Assembly: GCA_021209875.1 (NCBI GenBank)
Contig: JAGYVD010000002.1
Location: forward strand, 124,001 to 188,000
DNA: 64,000 bases
Origin: Rosellinia necatrix
Taxonomy: Eukaryota; Ascomycota; Sordariomycetes; Xylariales; Xylariaceae
Direction: 5' to 3'
This document shows, in pieces, positions 9,858 through 20,052 of the stretch; position 1 is the first letter of the stretch; each line of letters opens with the position of its first letter. Both the position numbers and the translations under genes were made by a program. The notes beneath the pieces are model-generated. The model was not told where the DNA came from. It worked only from the letters and a program-made list of their open reading frames with translations, and searched no databases.

Positions 9858-12350
9858 TCAGGGCCCGCGTTTTCGTATCCCCATTTCCTCCAAAGTTTGC
9901 CGAACGATTCCTATGGCCTCGGTGACGACGTCCTCGCCGCGCCGCCACGTGTACAGCGGCACGCCGTGCTGTGAAAGGATGTCCTCTGCTCGCTCTAGCC
10001 GACGTCGCCAGAGCTCCAGCTTCTTGTTCAGAGGTTCCTGGTTCGGGCTCCCGCTCGCGCTCGACTGCGTCGTGGTCACGGGGCTATCAGTATTGCTGCG
10101 CCTTACTGCGTTGCTGCTAAGAGGATCGAAGTCGATATCAGAGTTTCCCGTCCGGCGCCTGCTGGGCATTAAGTGTGGGCTGAGACCCGTGACGCTGGAG
10201 GGTGTGCCCCGGCGGCGAGGAGGTGGCGTGGGTGGGGTGCTGTTCGTTTTGGCATATTCGACAGGTCGGGCCGAGTTATCGGAGGGGATCGTAAGTGTCT
10301 GCTCAGAGGAATTGTGGGTTTGTGATAGGGGGTGGAGGGATGGGGGCTTGCCGGACGGCTCAGAACTTGGGAACGACCGCCGAGGCGGGGGTGGCACTGG
10401 AGAGGTCTTTTGCCTATTGGGGTCTGTTTCCTTTGTGGGCATGATCGGAGTCGTTGCGGTGCTCTTTAGGGCCGAGGGCTTCGCCGGCTTAGGGGGAGGC
10501 TTGCGGCCTTGCGGGTATGTATTCCGCGCCCCATGCTGTGGTATTTGCCCTGTGTCGGGCATGATAAAGCCCGATTCAGTGCGACATGGTGGTTTTGGAT
10601 CATCCGAGAGGTCTATCAGGTCACCTACTGAAAAATCCTGGCTTTTAGATGCAGCAGTGTTGCGAGGAGGGAGGGCTGGCCTATCCGTTAGACTATCCAT
10701 TGAACTGCCGCCGGATTTCTGATCCCAGCGATTTGGTGCGATTCCGGAGGCGCTATACCCCCCGCGAAAATCATATGCGGCATCGAAATAACCTGGCCGC
10801 TCGGGCGTAGTAACATCCCGGATAAAAATCCCTTTGATTCGGCCGGGATTGGCGATGGCTAACTCGGTATACACCTCGAGATCAGCCTCACCGCTATCGC
10901 CTACGAGGAGAAATTTCCTCTCGGGGAAGTCGCTCATGATCTTCTCCAATGTGCCCTTTTTTCGTTCAGCCACGGGCTCGAAGATGCCTTGGAGCATGCC
11001 AGTGTATCGTTTCAGGTGTAGGGAACCGGGCGGGAGGTTTGCGAGCTTGAAGTACGTCGCGAGGACTGGGTAGAGTTGCCACGGGCTGTTGGAGCAATAA
11101 TGGATTCTCACACCCATGTTGTGTATGCTAGTGTACCAATCTGTGACGCCGTCAATAGTTAAATCTTTGAGCTCGCGCACGAACGTATTCCGAAAAATCT
11201 CCTTGGCCCCCAGGGCTATATTCGAACGCTTGATGGTATCGTCGATGTCACTGATGAGGCTGATGCCTCGGGGCTCAATGAGCTGTACAGTCTCGATATA
11301 AGAGATGTCCTTGTTTGCCAAGACTCGAACGTGGGTTGGTATAAAGTCGAGCGCAGCCCGGATGACAAAGTGACCAGAATCGTCGGTCCTTACTATGCGT
11401 GATTGAGACTGGATATCGTTATAGAAGAAGAGCGTGATGGGTAACTCGACGAGAGGCGTCGTCATAAAGGGTCCGATTCGTGCCATCAGATTTGCGTTCG
11501 CGGCAGCCAGTTCCGCGTCGCTGAGCACGGAACTACCAGATGTATTCGTCCTCGTTGGCAACACAGGTGAAGCTGGCCGGCGGTGTGGGGTGGAACTCCT
11601 GCTTGGCCGGTGCTGCCCAGGTCTATCACCTTCGTCCTCGGAAAAGGCATCATGGGGTTTTTCGCTGTAATCCCCCTGCTGTGCGGCTGCTTCCTCGGCA
11701 CGCCCCCTGCGTTCAATCTCTCGAGCCTCGCGTGCAATACTCTCTCTTTCCCGTTCGTACTCGTGTTGCTGATGTACGCCGGCGATGGGCGGGTCGGGGT
11801 TCGCCCCGTTGCTAGGCTGCTGTTGTCTAGGGACTGGAATACCGCTCAATTGTCTCGCCAGCCCGATAAGAACCCGGTTACGCCGTGTCATAGGGCCTCT
11901 ATGGGGATTGTATATCCATCCTCGAACATCCACATCTACGACGGCCTTTTCGTCCTCGTTCCGGTCCCATTCCTGGCGCCATCGCTCCTGCTCATTCACG
12001 CCCAGACCTGAAGGGGGCGGCGGCTCTCCAGGACGAGCTAACTGCCTCGGCTGTTCCCTAACATGTCGTTTGGCATAAGAGGGAAACAGGACCATCTGCT
12101 CGTTCCCTGTGGTGATGATGGCGACGTCGGGAAAGGAACCCGGGATGGTGATTCTGGATATCTCAGAGGAGTCCATCTCGCTCGACCTCGTCTGGTTGTA
12201 CGACTCCTTGATCTCGTTGACAGCTACAGCGCCAGCCCTATAGACACTACCGGCCATAGCAGCCAACTTCCTCCTCCTCGCGCCCCTCTCGCGGCCAGCG
12301 TCGGCGCCATAGCTCCCGCCCCCGACGCCCAACCCTGGCATGGATGTCAT
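9858..12350 (-). CDS. APP1: App1-type phosphatidate phosphatase (DUF2183 domain)
   Basis: Mg-dependent phosphatidate phosphatase of the HAD-like App1 family, which in yeast acts at cortical actin patches and endocytic sites. Single exon on the minus strand; 830 residues from the ATG at 12350 (MTSMPGLGVGG), followed by the conserved RRRKLAAMAGSVYRAG start region. The catalytic DxDxT motif is DIDDT in SLISDIDDTIKRS (11235-11249, residue ~368); later conserved blocks are IHYCSNSPWQLYP, LPPGSLHLKRY, KFLLVGDSGEADLEVY and IKGIFIRDVT. The C-terminal third is disordered, Pro/Ser-rich (several PPPP-like SH3-ligand stretches) and ends in a short helix (LWRRRLERAEDILSQ). The frame stays open for 114 codons upstream of this ATG to 12692 without any ATG, so an N-terminal exon further upstream is possible. 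Confidence 0.9.
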   Translation of the reverse strand: MTSMPGLGVGGGSYGADAGRERGARRRKLAAMAGSVYRAGAVAVNEIKESYNQTRSSEMDSSEISRITIPGSFPDVAIITTGNEQMVLFPSYAKRHVREQPRQLARPGEPPPPSGLGVNEQERWRQEWDRNEDEKAVVDVDVRGWIYNPHRGPMTRRNRVLIGLARQLSGIPVPRQQQPSNGANPDPPIAGVHQQHEYERERESIAREAREIERRGRAEEAAAQQGDYSEKPHDAFSEDEGDRPGQHRPSRSSTPHRRPASPVLPTRTNTSGSSVLSDAELAAANANLMARIGPFMTTPLVELPITLFFYNDIQSQSRIVRTDDSGHFVIRAALDFIPTHVRVLANKDISYIETVQLIEPRGISLISDIDDTIKRSNIALGAKEIFRNTFVRELKDLTIDGVTDWYTSIHNMGVRIHYCSNSPWQLYPVLATYFKLANLPPGSLHLKRYTGMLQGIFEPVAERKKGTLEKIMSDFPERKFLLVGDSGEADLEVYTELAIANPGRIKGIFIRDVTTPERPGYFDAAYDFRGGYSASGIAPNRWDQKSGGSSMDSLTDRPALPPRNTAASKSQDFSVGDLIDLSDDPKPPCRTESGFIMPDTGQIPQHGARNTYPQGRKPPPKPAKPSALKSTATTPIMPTKETDPNRQKTSPVPPPPRRSFPSSEPSGKPPSLHPLSQTHNSSEQTLTIPSDNSARPVEYAKTNSTPPTPPPRRRGTPSSVTGLSPHLMPSRRRTGNSDIDFDPLSSNAVRRSNTDSPVTTTQSSASGSPNQEPLNKKLELWRRRLERAEDILSQHGVPLYTWRRGEDVVTEAIGIVRQTLEEMGIRKRGP

Positions 12351-13462
12351 GTTCCCGGCGCGCTTCGTGATCCCATGCTTTGTACTACTCGCGGTAGGTC
12401 GGCCGAGAAGCAGCCGCCAGGCGTGATCGACGAGTCGTGCCCGCTCTTGGCGGCGCCGCTGGCGCTCGAGTATATATCTATATATCCGACTCTGGATACG
12501 ATGCTTGTAGTAGGGCAGAGTGTCGAGGTGGAAGCCAATGAGCCGTTCGCGATACCGACTGCGGAGGCTGGGCGGGAAGAGGAATCGAACAAGGTCCAGT
12601 CGGTGGCGGGGGTGGGGACGTTGGAAGAAGCGGCGCGGGGGCGCCAGCGTGGTCGAAGATGTCCGAGGCCGGCTACCTAGGTCTCCGGACACGAGGTGGT
12701 AGGGCCGGAGTTGTTAAGTGGCGGCGGTGAGAGTGGCGGTGGAAGAGAACAGAGGAAGTCGAGGAGGGCGGTGACAGCTAGCACACGGATGGGTCGTGGG
12801 TTAATGTAAGTTGCGAGTGTAAATACAATATACCTACCTAAGAATACACCTATATCTTCCTGTTGCTACAACTGCTCTTGCGTCTTCGGGACAGCCTTGT
12901 TGGAGGGTAAGCGGACAGCTGATTCGGTCGAATTGATGTCGGCAAGCTCCCCCGGCCTCGTAATAATTGCTAATAAATGAATATGAGCTTCCAAATAGGT
13001 GGCAGCGACGTAACCCACCAGGTAGGTAGTCGGTAGGTAAGGTGTACCTTGAGAAGGTAGGTATCTAAGGTAGCTCATTACATACTCTAGGTTACCTTTG
13101 AATTGGTGACATCAGCGAGGTGCTCAATAGTGCAGCCCTATGCGGTTTCAACAGAGATCCACTAACACGGTATGATTAGGCGCTTTTCCAGCAGTAAACT
13201 CTATTATACACTGTATACATGCTTGACAATATGGGAAATCGCAGATACTAGCTAGGTACCTAGGTAGTAGTAGTAGTGATATTAACGTCTAATCTAGGTG
13301 GCTGGAACGCTGGTTACATTTTAATGGTGCGATTGTAAGTAGATACCTGGCTAATTATGCTCAAGATTAAGTTTAACTAACTGCCCTCAGGTGGAGTGCC
13401 TCTCTAGGTACCTCCCTGTAACTGTCGGCTCTTGCCCGCCAGCTTGGTACAAGTTCTTTCCG

Positions 13463-13490
13463 TTACCTACCTACCTAGTAGGTAGGTGGG
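13463..13490. repeat. Palindromic CCTA/TAGG tract
   Basis: TTACCTACCTACCTAG followed by TAGGTAGGTGGG: three CCTA units facing two TAGG units. Part of the dense cluster extending to about 13750. Confidence 0.8.
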
Positions 13491-13645
13491 TGGTAAAAAG
13501 GTGCTGGCCGATGGGGGTTTTATGGGGTGGGTGATAGAACGGCAAGATTCCAAAGGCTGCCACCAAACAAAACACGCGACAACAACACTAGGCCACTAAC
13601 GACACACCTAGATTAGGTAGGCACCCCTTTAGTTACAACTGCTAC

Positions 13646-13748
13646 TACCTACCTACCTACCTAAACTACGAATACCTACCTACTCAAGGTGCATAGGTAG
13701 GTAGGTTGATTCCTGGGTACCCACCTAGGTACCGAGATAAGTAGGTAC
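13646..13748. repeat. Dense CCTA/TAGG repeat cluster
   Basis: Four CCTAs in a row near 13650, TAGG runs near 13696, and CACCTAGGTACC near 13723, about 280-380 bp upstream of the Bim1 start codon. Confidence 0.8.
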
Positions 13749-14029
13749 CCTCAGGGGGTACTTTTTCTAGGCAGAAAGTAGACTGGCTGTCAGTCGATCA
13801 TCTCTCACTCCTATTACCCTTGTTCTCTACCATTCCTGACGAAACATATTTCAAGCCTCCAGGTGCAGACCTTCAGACCTTCAGACCTTCACTCCTCACT
13901 CCTCAGCACCCGCAACAACCCTCGCTTGCGTGCGTCCACACACGGTGCTATCCTTTCATTTGTTCTCTCACGGTCCCTGTTCCCTCAATCCCGACCCCTG
14001 CAGACAAGAAGCGACAGGACGCAGCAATC

Positions 14030-15283
14030 ATGGGAGAATCAAGGTAAGAGCATCACCCAACAGTGCCTCACGCACAAATTTGCAACAACAACACAACTAA
14101 CAAAGATCCTTCTTCCGGCATTCAGGCAGGAGCTAGTAGCATGGCTGAATAGCCTTCTGCAACTCAATATGACGAAAGTCGAGCAATGTGGTACTGGGTA
14201 AGTAATACCAGAATTAAGAAGCAAAAAAACCCCAATACCAAAGAATCACGATCGCGAACAATATACCCTTGCTATTTATTTTCATTACCCCTCCCCCGCT
14301 ACAGAAAGTATCACACAGATTACAGACACGGGCACGGATCGCCCCAACCATCCCCTTCTCCCTCGCGACCCCCTCTGCTCATTCTGGCGAAAATTTTATA
14401 TTCTATGCGCCATTGCTATCATGTTTTTTATTTTAACTTTTCGACCGCCTCAAATCCTTCGCTTTTTGTCCCAACTCCAACAGAGCTAGCTAACTGACCT
14501 GATTGCGCCCACCATGTAGTGCTGCTTTGTGCCAGGTTTTCGATAGCATCTTCTTAGATGTGCCCATGTCTCGGGTTAAGTTCAACGTAAATGGCGAATG
14601 GGCCTACGTGCAGAATTTTAAGATTCTACAGAGTTGGTCCAACCCTTTGGCCCCTTTCCGGCACTGCCTTTGCTTCTCCTATGTCCTAATCCTTGTCGTG
14701 GCGCCCTATGCTGACGTCTATACACTGCTTCGCTATAGATACTTTTACCAAGCACAATGTCGACAAACCCATTCCGGTCGAAGCCCTCACTAAGTGCAAG
14801 ATGCAGGACAACCTCGAGTTTCTTCAGTGGACCAAGAAGTTCTGGGACCAGTATTTCCCGGGCGGAGACTACGATGCGGTCGGACGAAGGAAAGGAGGCA
14901 CACTGCCCCCCACAGGCCATGGCCCTCGGGCCGCGACAAGCAGCGCTACCGCCGCTGCTCGGAGAGGAGGCACTACTCCTACCGCTGGCGCCCGTCTGGG
15001 TGTCAAGGCTGCCGGGGGCGGTGGTGCCGCATCAGCAGCTCTCCTCCAGGAGAATGCCACGCTTAAGGAGACAGTGGTAGGCCTCGAGCGTGAGAGAGAC
15101 TTCTACTTCAGCAAGCTGCGGGACATAGAGTTGTTGATTCAGCAGGCTGTAGAGGAGGATCCGGAGCTCGAGAAGCAGGAGGATGGCCTAATCAAGCAGA
15201 TCCAGGCGATATTATACTCAACCGAGGAGGGGTTCGAGATCCCGGCTGAGGGAGAGACGCTGGACGACCAAGAAACATTCTAA
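14030..15283 (+). CDS. BIM1: EB1-family microtubule plus-end tracking protein (Bim1/Mal3)
   Basis: Binds growing microtubule plus ends and recruits partners for spindle positioning and polarised growth. Four exons: 14030-14043, 14126-14197, 14520-14632, 14739-15283; introns start GTAAGA, GTAAGT and GTTGGT. The tiny first exon encodes MGESR and splices to QELVAWLNSLL, exactly as in the family. Calponin-homology domain at residues ~1-105 (NMTKVEQCGTGAALCQVFD, VPMSRVKFNVNGEWAY, NFKILQNTFTKHNVDKPI, NLEFLQWTKKFWDQYFPGG), then a Gly/Ala/Thr/Arg-rich linker, then the EB1 C-terminal coiled coil (LERERDFYFSKLRDIELLIQ). It ends LDDQETF; the canonical EEY/F tail is therefore modified to QETF. 247 residues, normal length. 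Confidence 0.96.
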
Positions 15284-16561
15284 ACCCCAAACCGGGGTAC
15301 ATTCGCTGGTCGCTGACACGGACATAAGAACGTACGAAGTAATGAGGCATACCGAAGGCAAGTGATGGGGAAGCAATGCCAGGAGAGCAGGCTGTATAGG
15401 AATGCCAAAGGGCGGGGGTGGTGTGCATCGCCGGCAGAGCTGCCCACCGGACGACAAATCTGCCTGGGCATAATGGCTGCACTTGTGCGCTATCGGAATA
15501 GACCAAGATGCTACGATGAAATCACGCCTAGTTTCCGACCAACATGTCTTCCGATGAAGATTTTGTTGATATAAGTTGGAATGCAAAACCCAGATCAACA
15601 GCAATAAACGACGAAGTGGCTTTCTACTACACGTTCCTGTGATACGTCTTTTGACAACTCAATTCCCGTCTTTCTGTCATCCCTTCTCTGAGACTAGCTT
15701 ACAAATAGACTATAGAGTTAGGCTGGAAGGGTACGGACAGAGTCAACTTGAAGCACACGTGCATATCAGAATTGCTAATACAGCCAGCATGCCTCCACGG
15801 CTTTCCTATTGTGACTTCCTCATGCTAAATGCTCAGTACATACATACCTGAAGTGCTTGGGCACTATGCAAGATTAGGATGGATATGGGACAGAAAGCAG
15901 TACCTAGTGGTAGGTAGTAGGCACAGGGTCGGCGGACCTCGCCCTATCCTGATTACAAGTGCTCGAGTAAGTACTTGGGAAGTGGAAGAAGGAGCAGCAT
16001 TGGCAGCAGCATCAAGGCTCACCAGCGCAGGACAGATGGTTCCATAGACCTACCTACCTACCTACCTAAGGGCACCTACCTACCTAGGTATGGACCTACC
16101 TAGGTACTATTATGCACCTACTTTGGCCTCGAGATAACTTTTGATACTTGCCCATTCCCATTGCCTCACGTCAATTCGACACGCCATACCCGTTTAAAGT
16201 TTAATCTAATCCTGTCCTGTCTTTTCCAGGTTCTCACTTCATCCAATACAACTTTCTTTCAGCCTTGCTTGCCGGCCCGTCATTCCCACGTAAGACATCT
16301 AGAAATTCCAAGTATTGCCACGCTCCTATAATCTATCTGATTGTTGGAACATGGCACGCTTTGTCTTTGTTGTCTCTATTCCTTCCCGTCTTTTGCATCC
16401 ATCGCTTGATTCTCTACATCAGTATATCTTTGTCTGGCATTTAAGCTCTTCGTGTGACACCTTATCCATGCTCGGCCTCTGTCCTGCTACCGTGCGATCT
16501 TAACCTAACAACCGATGACATCACAAATAAATAATAGTGCTCGCTGCTAGGACCCAGCACA
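15284..16561. other. Intergenic region with CCTA tract
   Basis: About 1.3 kb between Bim1 and the chromodomain gene. Contains the repeat tract at 16048-16107 and a pyrimidine-rich stretch from 16200 that is probably the leader of the chromodomain gene. No convincing gene. Confidence 0.55.
16048..16107. repeat. CCTA tetranucleotide tract with CCTAGG palindromes
   Basis: ACCTACCTACCTACCTAAG, then ACCTACCTACCTAGGTA and GACCTACCTAGGTA, about 0.5 kb upstream of the chromodomain gene. Confidence 0.85.
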
Positions 16562-18245
16562 ATGGCCATAATAAGACACGTAAAGGACATTCCGGGGCCG
16601 GATCCTGGAGTACGAAAACGCACTAGATCAAGCTCACGATTGAGAACGACGACTAGGATCCAGCCTCTGGCATTGGTCAACGGGAGACTGCCAAACAGGA
16701 AGGACACATTGACGACAAAAAGTGCGACTATCCCCGTCCCGAACACCGCTGTGTGCCGTCACCGTATTCACAAGGTCGTCTCAGCACAGCGTAGTTCCCC
16801 ACGCCGCGCACTACGCGAAAGCCTAGAGTCCCTGGATGATACTACACACCCTGGTGTGTTATCCTCAGAAGATCTGGGAACGTCGTCGATACCCGCTGCT
16901 GCCGCCGGCTCAGATCCACCACGTATACCGCAGCCTGGACCCATAAAATTGGCGCGGGAATCTGGGGATGGGAATCGGGATATATACGCCGGGTCCGGCA
17001 ACGGTACGAGAGCTGGCGCTATTGTTGCTCGCCTGCCAAGAGCCACCCGTTATCCGAACCCTCAACGTAGCTCCCTTCGGCGAGCTATCCGCGAGAGTCT
17101 CGGAGCAGTAGACTCCAGCCATCGGCATCCAACACCATTCGCAAACTACCTGAAACCGCATCTGCCAACTTTACCAGCGCTGGGGCAGATGCCCAACGAA
17201 AAGCTAAGGGCTGAAACACGGATTATGGACGCTAATAATAAGGATAAGGGGGAATATGCGCGACCACCCTCAAAGCCAAAAGCAGATGCCGTGTCGTCTA
17301 CGAAACCCCAGCGGAGTTCTCTTCGTCAGGCCCTACGTGAGAGCCTACGTGAGACTGGACAAAACCATGCACACACCAATCTGGAGCTGGATGAAATAGG
17401 TACTAGTTCACGTATTCTTTTGAGGGGCGTTATAAATGATTCTCGGGTAAGCTCAGACAGCGAATTGGACCTCTCATCAGGAGCCAGCCCCGATACCCCC
17501 CTAACTCCACAAAGGGGAGGAGACGATCTTGAAACCTCGTCGAAGTTTACGGGCACGTTCTCGATATGGTCTCCTAAATCCTACTTGTCCTCTGTTATAA
17601 CTACAGAATCAGCCAGCTTGCAACCTAGGAGAGGGTTGGCCCCAAAAGCATCCCTCACTACAGAGCCTCTGGTCTCAAGGTCTTCATCCTCAGTGCCGAA
17701 ATTAGCTTCGAACATTATTTCACGTTTAGGTTTGTGTGATACATTAAATTCGCCTCCAGTAGTTGCTCGGCATCAAATCCCCGCCTTGCCATCTCTCAAT
17801 GAAACGATCGTCAACAATAGCTGGCGTGGCCCAAGCGACTCCCGGTTGGTAGCAACGCGCGCGGGTTGGTACGAAGTGGATGAAATTGTCAATGAAGTGC
17901 CTAGTGGGCTCTATTTGGTAGAGTGGAAGGGACACGACCCCCGGACAGGAGTCAAGGCGAGTGATATCTGCCCTTATCCCCTTATAATTTGCCCTAGCAG
18001 GACACAGGTCCCCTATTTTTCATGGCATGTTAATTTGAAATCCGACTTTGCAGTCATTCCATCCCTTCGTTATAAAAGCTTTACTAATGTCTAACCCTGT
18101 AGTGGCCAGCGTCTTGGGTATGTAACTCTCCAAATTTTCACATCCCGCCCGTTCGTGGTTAAATATAGCGTTGTGCCTTTCCCCCCTTGTTTTATCGTAG
18201 TTCCCAAAGTTACGTCAAATTAGCGTGTCGACAGAACCTCACTAG
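16562..18245 (+). CDS. Chromodomain protein with a threefold QRSSxRxAxRESL motif
   Basis: Three exons are proposed: 16562-17956, 18103-18117, 18201-18245, giving 484 residues. Intron 1 is GC-AG (GCGAGT...CTAACCCTGTAG, 17957-18102), intron 2 is GT-AG (GTATGT...ATCGTAG, 18118-18200). Splicing completes a chromodomain: GWYEVDEIVNEVPSGLYL, VEWKGHDPRTGVK, then WPASW-FPKLRQIS, with the aromatic residues (Y437, W455 and W466) expected of a methyl-lysine cage. Without splicing, the frame ends at 18094 and the domain is truncated. The rest is basic and disordered, with the motif QRSS-[PL]-R-[RQ]-A-[LI]-RESL at residues 77, 168 and 250, and (E/D)xxGTSS-like words after the first and third. The start codon is ATG 16562 (CACAATGG). 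Likely a chromatin-bound nuclear protein; it might instead derive from a retroelement-type chromodomain, but no integrase is present. Confidence 0.65.
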
Positions 18246-19885
18246 CATTGCTTTAGGTGCAGATATTACGGAGCGAGCAAGATGTGCTAATCATGTGAGG
18301 TAGGTCAAAGCGAACAACGTTTCCACGAGGGCACTCCACGAGTGGGAGGAAAGGAAACTTCAGTTTCGTTCGAGTGACGAGGACATACTATAAGAGAGAC
18401 AAAGACAACTAAATTACTTATTAACATCTTAGTCATTTTGACACCTACCGCAAGATCAACTGAACATTGCTGCGCCGTTGGGTCACCTGCTGCCTAGCAG
18501 GGCTATGTATGCGACAAAGAGGATCGATTCGAATGATCAACGTTACCCAGTCAGAAATTTCGTAGTCGTGAAATATTTCGAAAATAAGTTCGATATACCT
18601 AACGCGCTTGAACATGTCGTACCCTACCTGCAGGGTCACCAAAGTCGACCGGTAACAGTCACGTTCCCTCAGTGGGCTACAGGTAACGCCATATCTTAAT
18701 ACTGCGACTGCACTTAAGGTGAGGTCGTCCGGCATTTCTAGTGATAGGGTCCTATGAAACCCGCTCTATAAGCCCCATTGTTGTGAGGTTGATCTTTGGT
18801 GGAGCGAGCCTTACAACCCTTTCTCGAGGGAAGCACCCCATTCTTATGCTCAAACCAATAACCACTAGTGTATCTTCGAGTAAAGACTCGCTACCAACCC
18901 AAGACCATAGGTGTGATTTGTGCTATCTACAAAATTTTGAGTGCTACAACCCTGTCCGTCATATGGATGGCATCGGTGGTAGGACGGACTCTGTACAACA
19001 TATCTATGTTGTCACTGTTGAGTTTGTAGGGTTTCGGTTGCAGCTGCGCAGACAGCTTGGTGTTTTGTACTTTTTGGACATGAACACTGAAACTCTCGAC
19101 CTCGAAGTCGGATAGAAATCCGTTAGGCAGACAGCTATTCAGTAACACCATGTTATGATAGGTCATATTTGCGCCAGATGACATTCTTAATGACAGCTCC
19201 TCTAAGGCACCAATTATCCATAGGTCAGATAAGGTACCTTCCGCAACTATAAATAAGACATCCAGGCAATATCAAACTCATGGCTGCCCAGCTGAATGTC
19301 TTTCCCATCATGAGCTTATCTTATTCCTTCAATCGTATGCAGCCTACAGCCGCCCGCCATCATATCAGACGTGCCAGTCGACCCCATTCATTAACACTCA
19401 AGCCGAATAGCAGAACCCGAAACTGGCGTCACGGCCTGAACTGTAGTGTTTACGTTTCTTGCGACCATATAGAATAACAGTTTAGCTTATCGTCCGCTAG
19501 CTTTACCCCAGGGATAAAGGATAAAGCTTTAGTTGGATGATTAGGCTATTCTTGTTTTGCTGTTCGCGGCCGTAGCGTTCTTAGTTTTTGGCGTTGTAGC
19601 TGGAAGCGTTAGTGGCGCAGGCTACTATATCGACACGCATAATCAATGACAGTTTACGATATTTTTCTACGTATTTTTGTATAATTCTTTTTATTTAGTC
19701 TTCTTAGTCAGATATGTTGCTAACCGATTCGTTATTTCTGTTGGTTACTATGGTATATAATGTTAGACTTATATTTGAACATAAGTTATGAGGGGGTTTT
19801 TTTTTTTCGGATAACCGCTTGCTGCATCGTTCGGCTTTATACTTTATAAGAGATAGGCTTTGCCGTGCAATGTACGGTCGTTGAT
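18246..19885. other. AT-leaning intergenic region, no gene recognised
   Basis: Short frames only (18478-18699, 18741-19115), none with a known protein pattern. The region borders the solo LTR and marks the start of the accessory segment. Confidence 0.5.
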
Positions 19886-20052
19886 TGTCACGGAACTAGT
19901 CTCAACCTAAGAACTCCACTAGGGCACGGGCCAGAATACTGTATATAAAAGGAGCGAGTAGCTGGCGACTGACCAAGTAAGGAACCTTCCCTCCTTGTGC
20001 AATAACATAAGTTATTTCTGGAACTACCAGCAGTACGAACTGTGACATTGAT
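19881..20052. mobile_element. Solo LTR (162 bp, 19886-20047) with 5-bp target-site duplication
   Basis: Begins TGTCACGGAAC at 19886 and ends CTGTGACA at 20047, so the ends are TG...CA and the terminal six bases TGTCAC/GTGACA are inverted copies. TTGAT stands immediately outside both ends (19881-19885 and 20048-20052), a perfect 5-bp duplication. Inside is a TATA box (TGTATATAAAAGG at ~19940). No second LTR or gag-pol frame lies within reach, so the internal part was lost by LTR recombination. LTR retrotransposons of the Ty3 and Ty1 types make 5-bp duplications; which type this is cannot be told from the LTR. Confidence 0.85.

Larger units (their letters stand above)
12351..14029. promoter_or_regulatory. 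Divergent upstream region of App1 (-) and Bim1 (+)
   Basis: About 1.7 kb. The part next to App1 (12351-12692) keeps App1's frame open. 13250-13770 is full of TACC/GGTA tracts. Close to Bim1 a pyrimidine-rich leader carries CAGACCTT-like words three times at about 13866-13888, followed by CACTCCT twice. No separate gene seen. Confidence 0.55.

Noticed and set aside
12063..12680. 205-codon plus-strand frame opposite App1
   Set aside because: It lies antisense to App1 and its 5' extension, has no known pattern, and its openness follows from codon bias of the other strand.
16562..18094. Unspliced 510-codon reading of the chromodomain gene
   Set aside because: It breaks the chromodomain before its conserved WxxSW end, which is found after a plausible intron.
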